In this document: in pieces, positions 1 through 8,312 of the stretch
How the letters are laid out: every line of letters begins with the position of its first letter
Numbering within the stretch: position 1 is the first letter of the stretch
Source of the DNA: Roseomonas xinghualingensis
GTDB lineage: Bacteria; Pseudomonadota; Alphaproteobacteria; Acetobacterales; Acetobacteraceae
NCBI RefSeq assembly: GCF_025791835.1
Contig: NZ_JAOXLP010000013.1
Span: 1 to 64,000, forward strand
Reading direction: 5' to 3'
DNA length: 64,000 nucleotides
Made by a program: the position numbers and the translations under genes
The notes under the pieces: generated by a model
Told to the model about the DNA's origin: nothing
Database searches by the model: none
The model's input: only the letters and a program-made list of their open reading frames with translations

Positions 1-2759
1 TGGGTCGGCCGTTCCCGCTCGGCATGGCGCCGCCGCAACTCCTCCTGCAGCCGGCGGGTGCGGAGGATCTCGGCCTCGTCTGGCACGCGGGTGTCGCCGC
101 CTTCCTCGGAGGTGCCGGTGCCTTCGCGCAGGCGGCGGCCGAGGGGGTCGCGGCCCTCGCCCTGCTGCGCCATCTGGTCCTGGCCCTCGCCGCCCTGCTC
201 GGAGCCGTCGGCCATGGCATCGCCCTGGCCTTCGCCTTCCTCACCCTCGCCGGGCTGCTGCTGCCCGGAGCGGCCGAACTGGCGCTGCATGCGCTGGGCC
301 ATCTGGCGTCCGCCCTCGGACAACTCGCGGATGGCGCGTTCCTGGTGCGGGCGGGGGTCGGCGCCGGAACCAAGGGCCTCGGCGCTCTCGCGCATCGCCT
401 GGTCGGCGCGGCCGAGCGGGGCAGGGACTTCACCGGTCAGGTCGCCATGCTGCGCCATCAGCTCGCCCAGGGCGCGGCGTAGGGCGCGCTGGGTGCGGGC
501 CTCGGCGGTGGGGTCCGTCTGCGGCTCGCCCGGGGAATCGGGCGCGCGGTTGCGGTTCCAGGGGTAGTTCTGGCGGCGCTCGCGCTCCTGGCGGTCGGTG
601 TCGGCCTCGGCGCGGCGATGGGCGCTGTCGAGCAGGCGGGATTCGCGGCGGACCATGTCCTGGATCACGCCCATCTGCTGCTGCCCACGTTCGCGGCGCT
701 GGCGGCGCTCCTCGCGCTGGTTCTCGGCCATGCGGCCGTTCTCCAGCTCCTCCAGCATGCGCTCCAGCTCGGCCAGCTCGCGCTCGGCGTCCTCGGGGCG
801 GTCCTGCTGGTTCTGCTCGCGCATGCGCTCGGTGCGGCGCTGGGCCTCGCGCTGGTCCTGCGGGCGGGCGGCGCCCTGGGGCGGCGGGTTCTCGCCGTTC
901 TCGCGCTGCAGGCGCTCGGCCAGGGCGTCGAGATGGCGGCGGACGGCCTCGCGCAGCTCCTGGATGCGGCGGTCGGTCTCCGTGCGGGCGGCATCGCGTT
1001 CGGCGTTGCGCTGGGCCTGATCCTGCTCCCGCTGGGCCTGTTCCTGCCGTGCCTGTTCCTGTTGGGCCTGGTCGTTCTCCCTGGTGCCAGGAGGCTGGTT
1101 GCGGTCAGCGTCGCGCCGGGCCTGTTCTTGCTGGCGCTGCTGTTCCGCTTCACGGCGCTGGGCCCCGGCGCGCTCGCGCTCCTGCTCCTGGCGCTCACGC
1201 AGGGCCTCGCGGAGGCGGTCGGTGGTCTCGTCCAGGGCGCGGGCGGTGCGGTCGGCGCGGCCTTCCTCCAGGGCCAGGGCGGTGTCCCACATGGTCTGCT
1301 GCACCTCGCCCACGGCTTCGGGGCGGGTATCGGTATCCAGGCGGGTGCGGGCGGAGCGGAGGGCGAGGGCGGTGGCGGTGTCGTTCTCGAAGGCGTCGGG
1401 GTTCTCCGCCAGGCGGTCCAGGCCCTCGATGGCGGGGCGGCGCTGGTCGGGGGTGAGGGAAAGGCCCTTGCGCAGCAGGATCAGGCCACGGGCCACCGGG
1501 TGGTTGAAGCCGCGCTCCGGCAGGGTGAGGGAAGCTTCCTCCGACCGGCCTACCTGGCCGGCGCCGTCACGGGCGAGGAGGGTGATGCGGACAGGCAGGC
1601 CGGCCCAGGGATGGGCGGAGAGGTTGGGCTGCGCGACGCCGCGTGGCGACCTGGCCTGACCGGGCGGGAGGGGGAGGTCCACGGTGAGGGGCGCGGCATC
1701 GGGGCGGGCGGCGAGGCGGATCTCGGCGCCGGCCGTGGCGACGCCCCAATCGTCCTCGGCACGCCAGGGGAGGCGGGTGGCGAGGCCGCGCGTGGCCTGG
1801 GCGGGTGGCTCTGAGAAGGCGATGCGCGGCGGGGCGTCCGCCTGCACCGCGATCGACCAGCTGGCGACATCGTGGCCGCCCTGGCGGATGGTCAGGCGGC
1901 CCGCGATGTCGAGCGGCACCTCGGCGCTGTGGCTGCTGGGGCCGAGCGGCTGGAAGGCGGCGAGGGGAGCGCCGTCCCGCAGGAGTTCGGGCGTGCCGGC
2001 ACCGCCGGAAAGGGCGGCGCGCAGGCGGCTGCCGGCCGGAACGGTGACGTTGCCGCCGGCGGGATCGAGGAAGACCGGCGGGGCGCCCGTATAGGTGGGC
2101 GGCGTCACCCAGGCTTCGAGCCTGGTGGCGAGGCCGGGGGTTGCGGCGGAGCCTTCGGGCCAGAGGGCGCGGCGGAGGCGTTCAGGCGCTTCCGAGCCAG
2201 CCATGGTGAAGGCAGCGATGAGGGCGATGGCAAGGCCGGTGCGGAGGGCGCGCGGATCGCGCGCGGCAAGGCCGGGACGCGGCGTGCCGGCGCGGAGCTT
2301 GCGGATGCGGGCGGCTTCCCGGGCCTGATGGGCGCGCCAGAGGGCCTGGGCGGTGGCGTCGCCGCCCGCGGGCTTGTCCATCAGGGTGGCGAGTGGGCGG
2401 TGGGGAAGGCCCGAGGCGCGTTCGAGGCGGCGGTCGGCTTCCGGGTCGCCGGGCAGGGCGAAGCCGCGTGCGGCGCGGATCAGGGTGACGATCAGGCCTG
2501 AGATCAGCACCGCGAGCAGGGTGAGATGCCCCAGGGGCGGAAGGAGGAGGAAAACGCCGGAGAGGGCGAGGACGAGGAAGAGGCCGATCACCCCGAGCAT
2601 GGGCCAGGCGCGGGGCCAGAGGGATTCCCAGAGAAGGGCGAGGCGGGCGCGGATGCGGAGGCGGCCGAGGCGGCGGAGCGCGGGGCTCGCCGCCTCGGCC
2701 GGGCGGGCCTTGGGGGGGCCGCCCGGGTCAGGGGGGGTGCGGGGGGCGGGCCCCGTCAA
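1..2759 (-). CDS. TIGR02302 (DUF4175) family membrane protein, 3' end cut by window edge
   Basis: About 919 codons are visible. The N-terminal part has two adjacent hydrophobic segments (roughly residues 40-85) and another near residue 150. A beta-rich extracytoplasmic-looking region follows, then a very long Q/E/R-rich low-complexity coiled-coil region (about residues 480-800), and a tail with the motif VPDEAEILRTRRLQEELRRR that is typical of the end of this family. Only a few C-terminal residues are therefore missing. No ATG fits the N-terminus. The best start is TTG at 2759, which overlaps the lysA stop as TTGA, so translation is probably coupled to lysA. The family is largely confined to alphaproteobacteria and normally sits behind lysA. 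Its function is unknown; an envelope role is inference. Confidence 0.88.
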   Translation of the reverse strand, partial: MTGPAPRTPPDPGGPPKARPAEAASPALRRLGRLRIRARLALLWESLWPRAWPMLGVIGLFLVLALSGVFLLLPPLGHLTLLAVLISGLIVTLIRAARGFALPGDPEADRRLERASGLPHRPLATLMDKPAGGDATAQALWRAHQAREAARIRKLRAGTPRPGLAARDPRALRTGLAIALIAAFTMAGSEAPERLRRALWPEGSAATPGLATRLEAWVTPPTYTGAPPVFLDPAGGNVTVPAGSRLRAALSGGAGTPELLRDGAPLAAFQPLGPSSHSAEVPLDIAGRLTIRQGGHDVASWSIAVQADAPPRIAFSEPPAQATRGLATRLPWRAEDDWGVATAGAEIRLAARPDAAPLTVDLPLPPGQARSPRGVAQPNLSAHPWAGLPVRITLLARDGAGQVGRSEEASLTLPERGFNHPVARGLILLRKGLSLTPDQRRPAIEGLDRLAENPDAFENDTATALALRSARTRLDTDTRPEAVGEVQQTMWDTALALEEGRADRTARALDETTDRLREALRERQEQERERAGAQRREAEQQRQQEQARRDADRNQPPGTRENDQAQQEQARQEQAQREQDQAQRNAERDAARTETDRRIQELREAVRRHLDALAERLQRENGENPPPQGAARPQDQREAQRRTERMREQNQQDRPEDAERELAELERMLEELENGRMAENQREERRQRRERGQQQMGVIQDMVRRESRLLDSAHRRAEADTDRQERERRQNYPWNRNRAPDSPGEPQTDPTAEARTQRALRRALGELMAQHGDLTGEVPAPLGRADQAMRESAEALGSGADPRPHQERAIRELSEGGRQMAQRMQRQFGRSGQQQPGEGEEGEGQGDAMADGSEQGGEGQDQMAQQGEGRDPLGRRLREGTGTSEEGGDTRVPDEAEILRTRRLQEELRRRHAERERPT

Positions 2760-4105
2760 GCGGTGGTCCCCAGCCAGTCCGGCACAAGCTGGTTGGCCAG
2801 CAGAGCCTCATGCGTCTGGCGCGGGCGGGTGACGGCCCAGCGGGCGCCGTCCACCAGCACTTCCGCCGCGAGCGGGCGGGCGTTGTAGGTGGAGGACATG
2901 GTGGCGCCATAGGCTCCGGCATCGAGGAAGGCGACGAGGGCGCCCGGCGGCAGGTCCGGCAGGGCGCGGCCGCGGGTGAAGGTGTCGCCCGTCTCGCAGA
3001 CCGGGCCGACGACATCGGCGGGGCTCAGCGGCGCGTGCAGCGCGTCCGGCGCCACAGGCAGGATGCCGTGCCAGGCCTCGTACATGGCCGGGCGCACCAG
3101 GTCGTTCATGGCGGCGTCCAGCACCACGAAGCGGCGGTTCTGGCCGCGCTTCTGCAGCACCACGGAGGCCAGCAGCACGCCCGCGGGCCCCGCGATCCAG
3201 CGGCCGGGCTCCAGCATCACCGGCAGGCCCAGCGGGCCGAGCGTGGCCTTGATGGCGCCGGCCAGGGCGGCGGGGGTGGGGGGCGCCTCGTCGCGATAGG
3301 GAATGCCGAGGCCGCCGCCGCAATCCAGCCGCTCCACCGGAAGGCCGCGGGCCATTAGGGCCTGGGCGAGTTCCGCCACGCGGGAATAGGCGGCGCGGTA
3401 GCCGGCCATGCCCTCGGTGATCTGGCTGCCGATATGGACGGCGAGGCCGATGGGGCGGATGCCGGGCAGGGAGGCCATGCGGGCATAGAGGGCGGCGGCA
3501 TCGGAATAGGCGATGCCGAACTTGTTCTCGGCGAGGCCGGTGGAGATCTTGGCGTGGGTGCGGGCATCCACATCCGGGTTGATGCGGAGCGAGACGGGGG
3601 CGGTGGCGCCCATGGAGACGGCCACCTCGGAGATGCGCTCCACCTCCTCCGCGCTCTCGGCATTGATCTGGAAGATGCCTTCCTCCAGGGCCAGCGCGAT
3701 TTCCCGGTGGGACTTGCCCACGCCGGAGAAGACGATGCGGTCGGCCGGGATGCCGGCGGCACGGGCGGCGCGCAGCTCGCCCTCGCTCACCACATCGGCC
3801 CCGGCACCCTCGGCCCCCAGGAGGCGGAGGACGGCGAGGCTGTCATTGGCCTTGGCGGCGAAATGGATGGTGGCCTTCAGCCCGGCCTCGATCAGCGCGT
3901 CCCGCAGGGCGGCGTGGCGGCGGCGGAGCGTGGCGGCGGAATAGACCCAGGTGGGGGTGCCGACCTCGCGGGCGATGTTCACCAGCGGGACGTCGTCCAT
4001 CACCAGACCGTCCAGCGCATGGGCCTTCAAGTGCGGGCGGCGGGCGAGGAGGTCCGCGAAATCGGGATCGGGCGTGTCGTGGACAGCGGGAAGCGGAGAA
4101 GCCAT
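2756..4105 (-). CDS. lysA: diaminopimelate decarboxylase
   Basis: Cytosolic PLP enzyme that converts meso-diaminopimelate to L-lysine, the last step of lysine synthesis. The 449-residue product has the usual length. It has the PLP lysine in HFAAKAND (K85), the glycine-rich phosphate loop CGGGLGIPY, and the C-terminal VCETGDTFT element carrying the active-site cysteine contributed across the dimer. The start is the ATG of MASPLPAV at 4105; the reading frame stays open upstream but shows no conservation-like sequence. The gene is followed with a 4-base overlap by the TIGR02302 gene, as in many alphaproteobacteria. In those genomes argH and a small lipoprotein usually precede it; here they lie 17 kb away. 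A short inverted repeat lies about 30 bases upstream. Confidence 0.96.
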   Translation of the reverse strand: MASPLPAVHDTPDPDFADLLARRPHLKAHALDGLVMDDVPLVNIAREVGTPTWVYSAATLRRRHAALRDALIEAGLKATIHFAAKANDSLAVLRLLGAEGAGADVVSEGELRAARAAGIPADRIVFSGVGKSHREIALALEEGIFQINAESAEEVERISEVAVSMGATAPVSLRINPDVDARTHAKISTGLAENKFGIAYSDAAALYARMASLPGIRPIGLAVHIGSQITEGMAGYRAAYSRVAELAQALMARGLPVERLDCGGGLGIPYRDEAPPTPAALAGAIKATLGPLGLPVMLEPGRWIAGPAGVLLASVVLQKRGQNRRFVVLDAAMNDLVRPAMYEAWHGILPVAPDALHAPLSPADVVGPVCETGDTFTRGRALPDLPPGALVAFLDAGAYGATMSSTYNARPLAAEVLVDGARWAVTRPRQTHEALLANQLVPDWLGTTA

Positions 4106-4133
4106 CCCCTTAGTTTGGGGGCGGTGGGGCCCG

Positions 4134-4151
4134 GCGGGAAGCGTTTCCCGC
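4134..4151. promoter_or_regulatory. inverted repeat in the lysA/PfpI divergent spacer
   Basis: Perfect 7-bp arms GCGGGAA and TTCCCGC around a GCGT loop, 29 bases upstream of the lysA start and in the 177-bp spacer between divergent genes. It could be an operator or a 5' leader hairpin of lysA. No binding protein can be named. Confidence 0.35.
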
Positions 4152-4282
4152 ACGATTCTTCCCCATGCAGGGGGATTCAGGGCGGGGCACCGGGGTTCGC
4201 ACCGACTTGTCATTCCGGGCCGGGCCTTGCCGCCATAGGATCGGCGCCGGCCCATGCAAATTCAGCCACCGGGCCAGGAACC

Positions 4283-5467
4283 ATGAAACGGCGGCTCATC
4301 CTGTGGGGCGGTCTGGGTGTCGCGGCGCTTCCCGTCGCCATCGGCGGGAGCTGGATTCTCTCGCTGCCTGCCGCGCCGGCGCCCGATGGGGTGGCGCCCG
4401 TCACGCCCGGGGAGGCGGAGGCGGCGCTTGGCGCCTTGAGGCCACCGAAGCGGCAGCGCCCGCTGATCGCTGTCATCGGCACCAATGGCGGCACCGAGGT
4501 CACGGACTACCTCATGCCCTACGGTGTCCTCCGGCGTGCCGGCATCGCCGATGTGGTGGCACTCGGGACCGGGCCGGGCCCTGTAACGCTTTATCCGGCC
4601 CTCAAGGTGGAGCCTCAGGCGACGGTTGCCGAATTCGATGCGCGGCACCCGGATGGCGCCGACCATGTCATCGTCCCCGCCATGCATCGTGACGACGACC
4701 CGGTGGTCCTGCCCTGGATCAGGAGCCAGGCGGCCAAGGGGGCGATCGTCATCGGTGTCTGCGCCGGTGCCAAGGTCGTCGCCGCGGCCGGGCTGCTCGA
4801 CGGTAGGCGGGCGACGACCCATTGGTATTACCTGAAGGCGTTGCGGGAGAGGCATCCCGCGGTTCGCTATGTCGCGGACCGGCGGATGGTGGTGGACGAG
4901 GGGGTTGCAACGACGACAGGGATTACCGCGTCCATGCCGATGTCGCTCACGCTGATCGAGGCCATCGCCGGGCGCGAGAGGGCCGAGGCGGTCGCCCATG
5001 ACCTGGGGCTGGCGCAATGGGATGCGCATCACGACAGCGAGGCGTTCATCTTCACGCGGCCCTTCGCGCTGACGGCGATCGGGAACCGGCTTGCCTTCTG
5101 GAAGCATGAGCAACTCGGCATCCAGCTTGTGCCGGGCATCCATGAGGTATCGCTCGCCCTTGTCGCGGATGCCTGGTCGCGGACCTATCGGTCACGCGCG
5201 GTGACCTTCGCCGACACGGCCGCTGCGCAGCAGGGCCGTGACGGCATCCGCATCATTCCCGATCAGGTTGCCACGGGCTGGCCCGCGGAGCGCCGGATTC
5301 CATTCGCCGTGGATCTGCGGCCGGCAAAGGCGCTGGAGCAGACGCTCCAGGCCATTGCGATGCGCTACGGCAGACAGACGGCTGAATTCGTGGCCATGCA
5401 ACTCGAATATCCCAGGGACACCGCCCTGCGCCTGACCGTCCGCGAAGCACTGTGCACGAGAAGCTGA
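4283..5467 (+). CDS. membrane-anchored DJ-1/PfpI family protein
   Basis: 394 residues. An N-terminal signal anchor (residues 4-30) is followed by a class I glutamine amidotransferase-like domain (about 60-215). The nucleophile elbow is VIGVCAGAK (Cys160), with a following THW (His180) typical of the AraC-linked DJ-1 subgroup. The C-terminal 170 residues are not an AraC helix-turn-helix and I do not recognise them. They contain a DAHHDSEAFIF stretch after the first domain. The start is the ATG at 4283, which gives the hydrophobic N-terminus; the long open frame upstream is a shadow of lysA. The product may act at the membrane or periplasm, and its substrate is unknown. Related proteins are often annotated as regulators, but no DNA-binding domain is visible here. 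Confidence 0.8.
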   Translation: MKRRLILWGGLGVAALPVAIGGSWILSLPAAPAPDGVAPVTPGEAEAALGALRPPKRQRPLIAVIGTNGGTEVTDYLMPYGVLRRAGIADVVALGTGPGPVTLYPALKVEPQATVAEFDARHPDGADHVIVPAMHRDDDPVVLPWIRSQAAKGAIVIGVCAGAKVVAAAGLLDGRRATTHWYYLKALRERHPAVRYVADRRMVVDEGVATTTGITASMPMSLTLIEAIAGRERAEAVAHDLGLAQWDAHHDSEAFIFTRPFALTAIGNRLAFWKHEQLGIQLVPGIHEVSLALVADAWSRTYRSRAVTFADTAAAQQGRDGIRIIPDQVATGWPAERRIPFAVDLRPAKALEQTLQAIAMRYGRQTAEFVAMQLEYPRDTALRLTVREALCTRS

Positions 5468-5611
5468 GGACGGAACCTTGGGATCTGGCGCGGGCGAGGG
5501 TTGTGAGGGCAAGGCGCAGATCGGCGCGGGATCGCGGTTCCAACACCCAGCCCAGGTCTTAGCCTGCTTTCGGGCCGGCGCCCCCGCCGAGACTGATCAA
5601 CTCCGTACCGG

Positions 5612-6289
5612 TTAGCTGGCGTCCTGGGCATAGGCATAGGGTCCGCCGCGTTCCAGGGCGCGCTGGTAAGCCGGGCGTGCATGGATGCGGGCCAGGAAGG
5701 CGCTTGGATGCAGCCGTGCCGGGCCGAAGGGCGAGCGGGAGGCGGCGGCTTCCAGCGGAAAGCTCATCATGATGTCGGCGGCCGTGATCTCGGGCCCGGC
5801 GAACCAGCCGGTCTCCGCCAGGGCATCGTTCCAGTAGTCCTTCAGGCGTTCGAGATTCGGGGCGACGAAGCCCTTCTGCGCGCCCTGGGTGATCATGCGG
5901 GTGAGTGGACGCAGCAGGGCGGGCACCTTGCCGGGCAGGGCGCCCAGCACGAGCGTCATCACCAGCGGCGGCATCGCCGAACCCTCGGCATGGTGTATCC
6001 AGTGGCGGAAGCGCCAGAAATCGGCGCTGTCCTGCGCCGGCGCGAGGCGGCCCTGGCCGTGGCGGGCGAGGATGTATTCGATGATGGCGCCGGTCTCGGC
6101 GATGGTCAGCCCGTCCTCGGTGATGACGGGCGACTTGCCGAGCGGATGCACGGCGCGGAGTTCCGGCGGCGCGAGCATGGTGGCCGGGTCGCGCTGGTAT
6201 TTCCGGATCTCGTAGGGGACCTCCAGTTCCTCCAGCAGCCAGAGGACCCGCTGGGAACGGGAATTGTTCAGGTGGTGGAGGGTGATCAT
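5612..6289 (-). CDS. glutathione S-transferase family protein
   Basis: 225-residue cytosolic GST-fold protein. The thioredoxin-like N-terminal domain starts ITLHHLNNSRSQRVLWLLEE, and the glutathione-binding SNAIL-type element reads DGLTIAETGAIIEYI with the cis-proline in GKSPVI. An all-helical C-terminal domain with the N-capping box-like ITAADIMMSF follows. The SRSQRVLW signature resembles bacterial GSTs of the GTT2/beta-like group with a serine or asparagine near the active site. The start at 6289 (MITLHHL) is preferred because it begins at the conserved first beta strand; an upstream alternative exists at 6316. The gene is convergent with the PfpI gene. Conjugation or peroxidase substrate is unknown. 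Confidence 0.9.
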   Translation of the reverse strand: MITLHHLNNSRSQRVLWLLEELEVPYEIRKYQRDPATMLAPPELRAVHPLGKSPVITEDGLTIAETGAIIEYILARHGQGRLAPAQDSADFWRFRHWIHHAEGSAMPPLVMTLVLGALPGKVPALLRPLTRMITQGAQKGFVAPNLERLKDYWNDALAETGWFAGPEITAADIMMSFPLEAAASRSPFGPARLHPSAFLARIHARPAYQRALERGGPYAYAQDAS

Positions 6290-6391
6290 GAACGGTCCCG
6301 TTTCTGCCAGGCCCAATCACCGTATCGGTGACGGAACGCGGAAGCACACCGGATCCGCCAGAACCGGCGCGCTTCCGCGTTCCTTGGGCCG

Positions 6392-6415
6392 GAAGGAAGC
6401 CTTGCGGCTTCCTTC
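6392..6415. terminator. hairpin between GST and csbD genes
   Basis: Ten-bp arms GAAGGAAGCC and GGCTTCCTTC around TTGC. It lies 29 bases beyond the csbD stop, in the 154-bp gap before the GST gene. It is stable but has no clear U-tract on the minus strand, so termination is only likely. Confidence 0.45.
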
Positions 6416-6443
6416 ACAGCATTCCACGGCAGTCCGAGAAAAA

Positions 6444-6680
6444 TCAGATGATGCGAAGGCGGCCCAGAAGCCAGCCGATGCCGACCGCGATGGCGGTGGC
6501 GGTCAGGGGCTGGTCGCGGATGTAGTCCTCGAGCTGGCCGATCTGGTTCTGCGCCTGGCCCTTGGCCTGGTTCATCTGGCCCCGCGTCTGGGTACGGTTG
6601 TCGCCGATCAGGCTGCCCACGCTCTCCTGCACCTCGCCCGCCGCCTGCTTGCCGGCGCCGATGATCCGGTCGCTATCCAT
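6444..6680 (-). CDS. CsbD-like stress protein with C-terminal membrane segment
   Basis: 78 residues. The N-terminal CsbD-like region (MDSDRIIGAGKQAAGEVQES, then repeated Q/G/N-rich GQMNQAKGQAQNQ) is amphipathic and hydrophilic. The last 20 residues form a hydrophobic alanine/glycine segment ending GWLLGRLRII, as in the DUF883/ElaB-like membrane-associated proteins. The start at 6680 has a good ribosome site (GAGGAGAG) nine bases upstream. CsbD-type proteins are usually induced by general stress or stationary phase. I looked for an EcfG-type promoter and did not find a convincing one. Molecular function is unknown. Confidence 0.82.
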   Translation of the reverse strand: MDSDRIIGAGKQAAGEVQESVGSLIGDNRTQTRGQMNQAKGQAQNQIGQLEDYIRDQPLTATAIAVGIGWLLGRLRII

Positions 6681-6827
6681 GTTTCTCTCCTCATCAAGGG
6701 CCGCGGCGCCGAGTCGGCGGCCCGCGGGGGAGGAAACGTGGCGAGGCGGCACGGGTTGAGGGGGTTGCCTGAATCGCTTGCGGCAATCGCTTGCGGCTCC
6801 AGTGGCTCCCCCCCGGGACCCGGGGGT

Positions 6828-8213
6828 TCAAGCCGGCTGGATCGGTGGCCCCGCCGCCTCGATGATCCCGCCGGCCTCCAGCAGGATGTCCTCGCGGTAC
6901 CGGCCGGCGACGAGCTGCACGCCCAGGGGCGCGGGGCCGGAGAGATCGGTGGTCACGGTCAGCCCCGGCAGGCTCATCAGCGGCAGGCCCAGCTGGGGGA
7001 GGATGGCTTCGATGACGCGGTCGAAGGCCTCAGGGGATTCCAGGTCCAGCAGATCGGGGAAGGGTGGCTCCGCCGAGACGGGCATGAGGGCGATGGGATA
7101 GCGCTCGAGGAAGAGGCTCCATTCCCGCAGGAAGGCGGCGCGGGCCTGGAGGGCGTCCTGGAAGGCGTTCATGTCCGGCTCGGGGCAGAGGCGTTCCATC
7201 TGGGCAAAGATGAAGCTGGCGTCCGGATCGTCTTCCTCGATCAGCGCCTTCTTCAGGCCACGGCGGCTTTCGGCCAGCCAGAGCATCGCCTGGAGGCGGG
7301 CGGGTTCGCGCAGGGGCGGGATGGGGGTTTCGGCGACGGTCCAGCCGGCATCCTGCAGGCGGCGGGCGGCATCGCGCAGGGTGGCCTCCACCTCGGGCGT
7401 GGTGGGCATGCCTTCCGGTCGGATGCAGAGGGCGGCGCGCCTGGGGAAGGCTGGGCCTTCGAGGGGGGCGGGGACCCACCAGGGGTCGCGCATGTCCGGG
7501 GCGGACATGGCCTTCAGGGCCAGGCGGATATCGGCGATGCTGCGGGCGAGGGGGCCGGAGACCGCCATCAGCTGGGCGCCGATGGCGCGCTCGGCCGAGG
7601 AGGGGTTCCAGGCGGGGGCGCGGCCGATGGTGGGGCGCAGGCCCTGCACGCCGCAGGCATAGGCGGGGTAGCGGACCGAGCCGCCGATATCCGTGCCATG
7701 CGCGATGGCGCCGATGCCCGCCGCGACCGCCGCCGCCGCGCCGCCGGAGGAGCCGCCGGGGGTGAGGGCGTGGTTGCGCGGGTTCTTCGTATGGCCGTGC
7801 AGGCTGTTGCGGGTGAACCAGTGCAGCGAGAAGGCGGGGGTGTTGGTGCGGCCGATGATGACGGCGCCGGCCTTGCGGAAGTTGGAGACGACGGGGTTGT
7901 CGGATTGCGCGACCAGGTTCCTCTGGATGCGCAGGCCGTTGGTGGTGGCGTGGCCCTTCTGATCAACATTCACCTTGATGGTGACGGGGACGCCGGCGAG
8001 CGGGCCGGGGTCCTCGCCGCGCGCGAGGGCCGTATCCACGGCTCGGGCGGTGGCGAGCGCCTCATCGGGCATGAACTGCACGACGGCGTTGATGGCCGGG
8101 TTCGCGGCATCCAGGCGCGCGAGGGCGTCGCGCGCCACTTCCTCCGCCGAAAGGTCGCGCTTGCGGATGCGTTCCGCGATCTCGCTCGCCGTCAGGCGCC
8201 AGTGTTCTGTCAT
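6828..8213 (-). CDS. amidase (amidase-signature family)
   Basis: 461 residues with the complete Ser-cisSer-Lys triad of the amidase-signature family: Lys80 in VPVTIKVNV, Ser155 in the TPGGSSGGAAA loop and nucleophile Ser179 in GTDIGGSVR. The glycine/serine-rich signature runs through ALTPGGSSGGAAAAVAAGIG. It hydrolyses a carboxamide to acid and ammonia. No gat genes are nearby and the sequence lacks GatA-specific context, so a catabolic amidase is more likely than the tRNA amidotransferase subunit. The start ATG at 8213 gives MTEHWRLTASEI, the normal beginning of the family. It is divergent from the EamA exporter across about 100 bp. Confidence 0.92.
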   Translation of the reverse strand: MTEHWRLTASEIAERIRKRDLSAEEVARDALARLDAANPAINAVVQFMPDEALATARAVDTALARGEDPGPLAGVPVTIKVNVDQKGHATTNGLRIQRNLVAQSDNPVVSNFRKAGAVIIGRTNTPAFSLHWFTRNSLHGHTKNPRNHALTPGGSSGGAAAAVAAGIGAIAHGTDIGGSVRYPAYACGVQGLRPTIGRAPAWNPSSAERAIGAQLMAVSGPLARSIADIRLALKAMSAPDMRDPWWVPAPLEGPAFPRRAALCIRPEGMPTTPEVEATLRDAARRLQDAGWTVAETPIPPLREPARLQAMLWLAESRRGLKKALIEEDDPDASFIFAQMERLCPEPDMNAFQDALQARAAFLREWSLFLERYPIALMPVSAEPPFPDLLDLESPEAFDRVIEAILPQLGLPLMSLPGLTVTTDLSGPAPLGVQLVAGRYREDILLEAGGIIEAAGPPIQPA

Positions 8214-8312
8214 GGGGGCGCATGACAGCCCGGCTTGGCACACTTGTCCAACATCCCTGTCAACCAACTCCATGACTGGCCTTGCCCCGGAAGCGAGGGT
8301 AACCGGCGCCCG

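Noticed and set aside
618..1814. 398-codon open frame on the plus strand, leucine/alanine rich
   Set aside because: It is the antisense shadow of the TIGR02302 coding sequence, which reads continuously on the minus strand and has recognisable family motifs.
3434..4282. Plus-strand open frame leading into the PfpI gene
   Set aside because: Antisense to lysA; the protein-like part begins only at ATG 4283.
6681..6827. Possible EcfG-type stress promoter upstream of csbD (GGCAAC ... CGTT)
   Set aside because: Spacing of about 25 bases is too long for the GGAAC-N16/18-CGTT pattern.
6264..8225. 653-codon plus-strand open frame
   Set aside because: Glycine/alanine/arginine-rich shadow of the csbD and amidase genes on the other strand.
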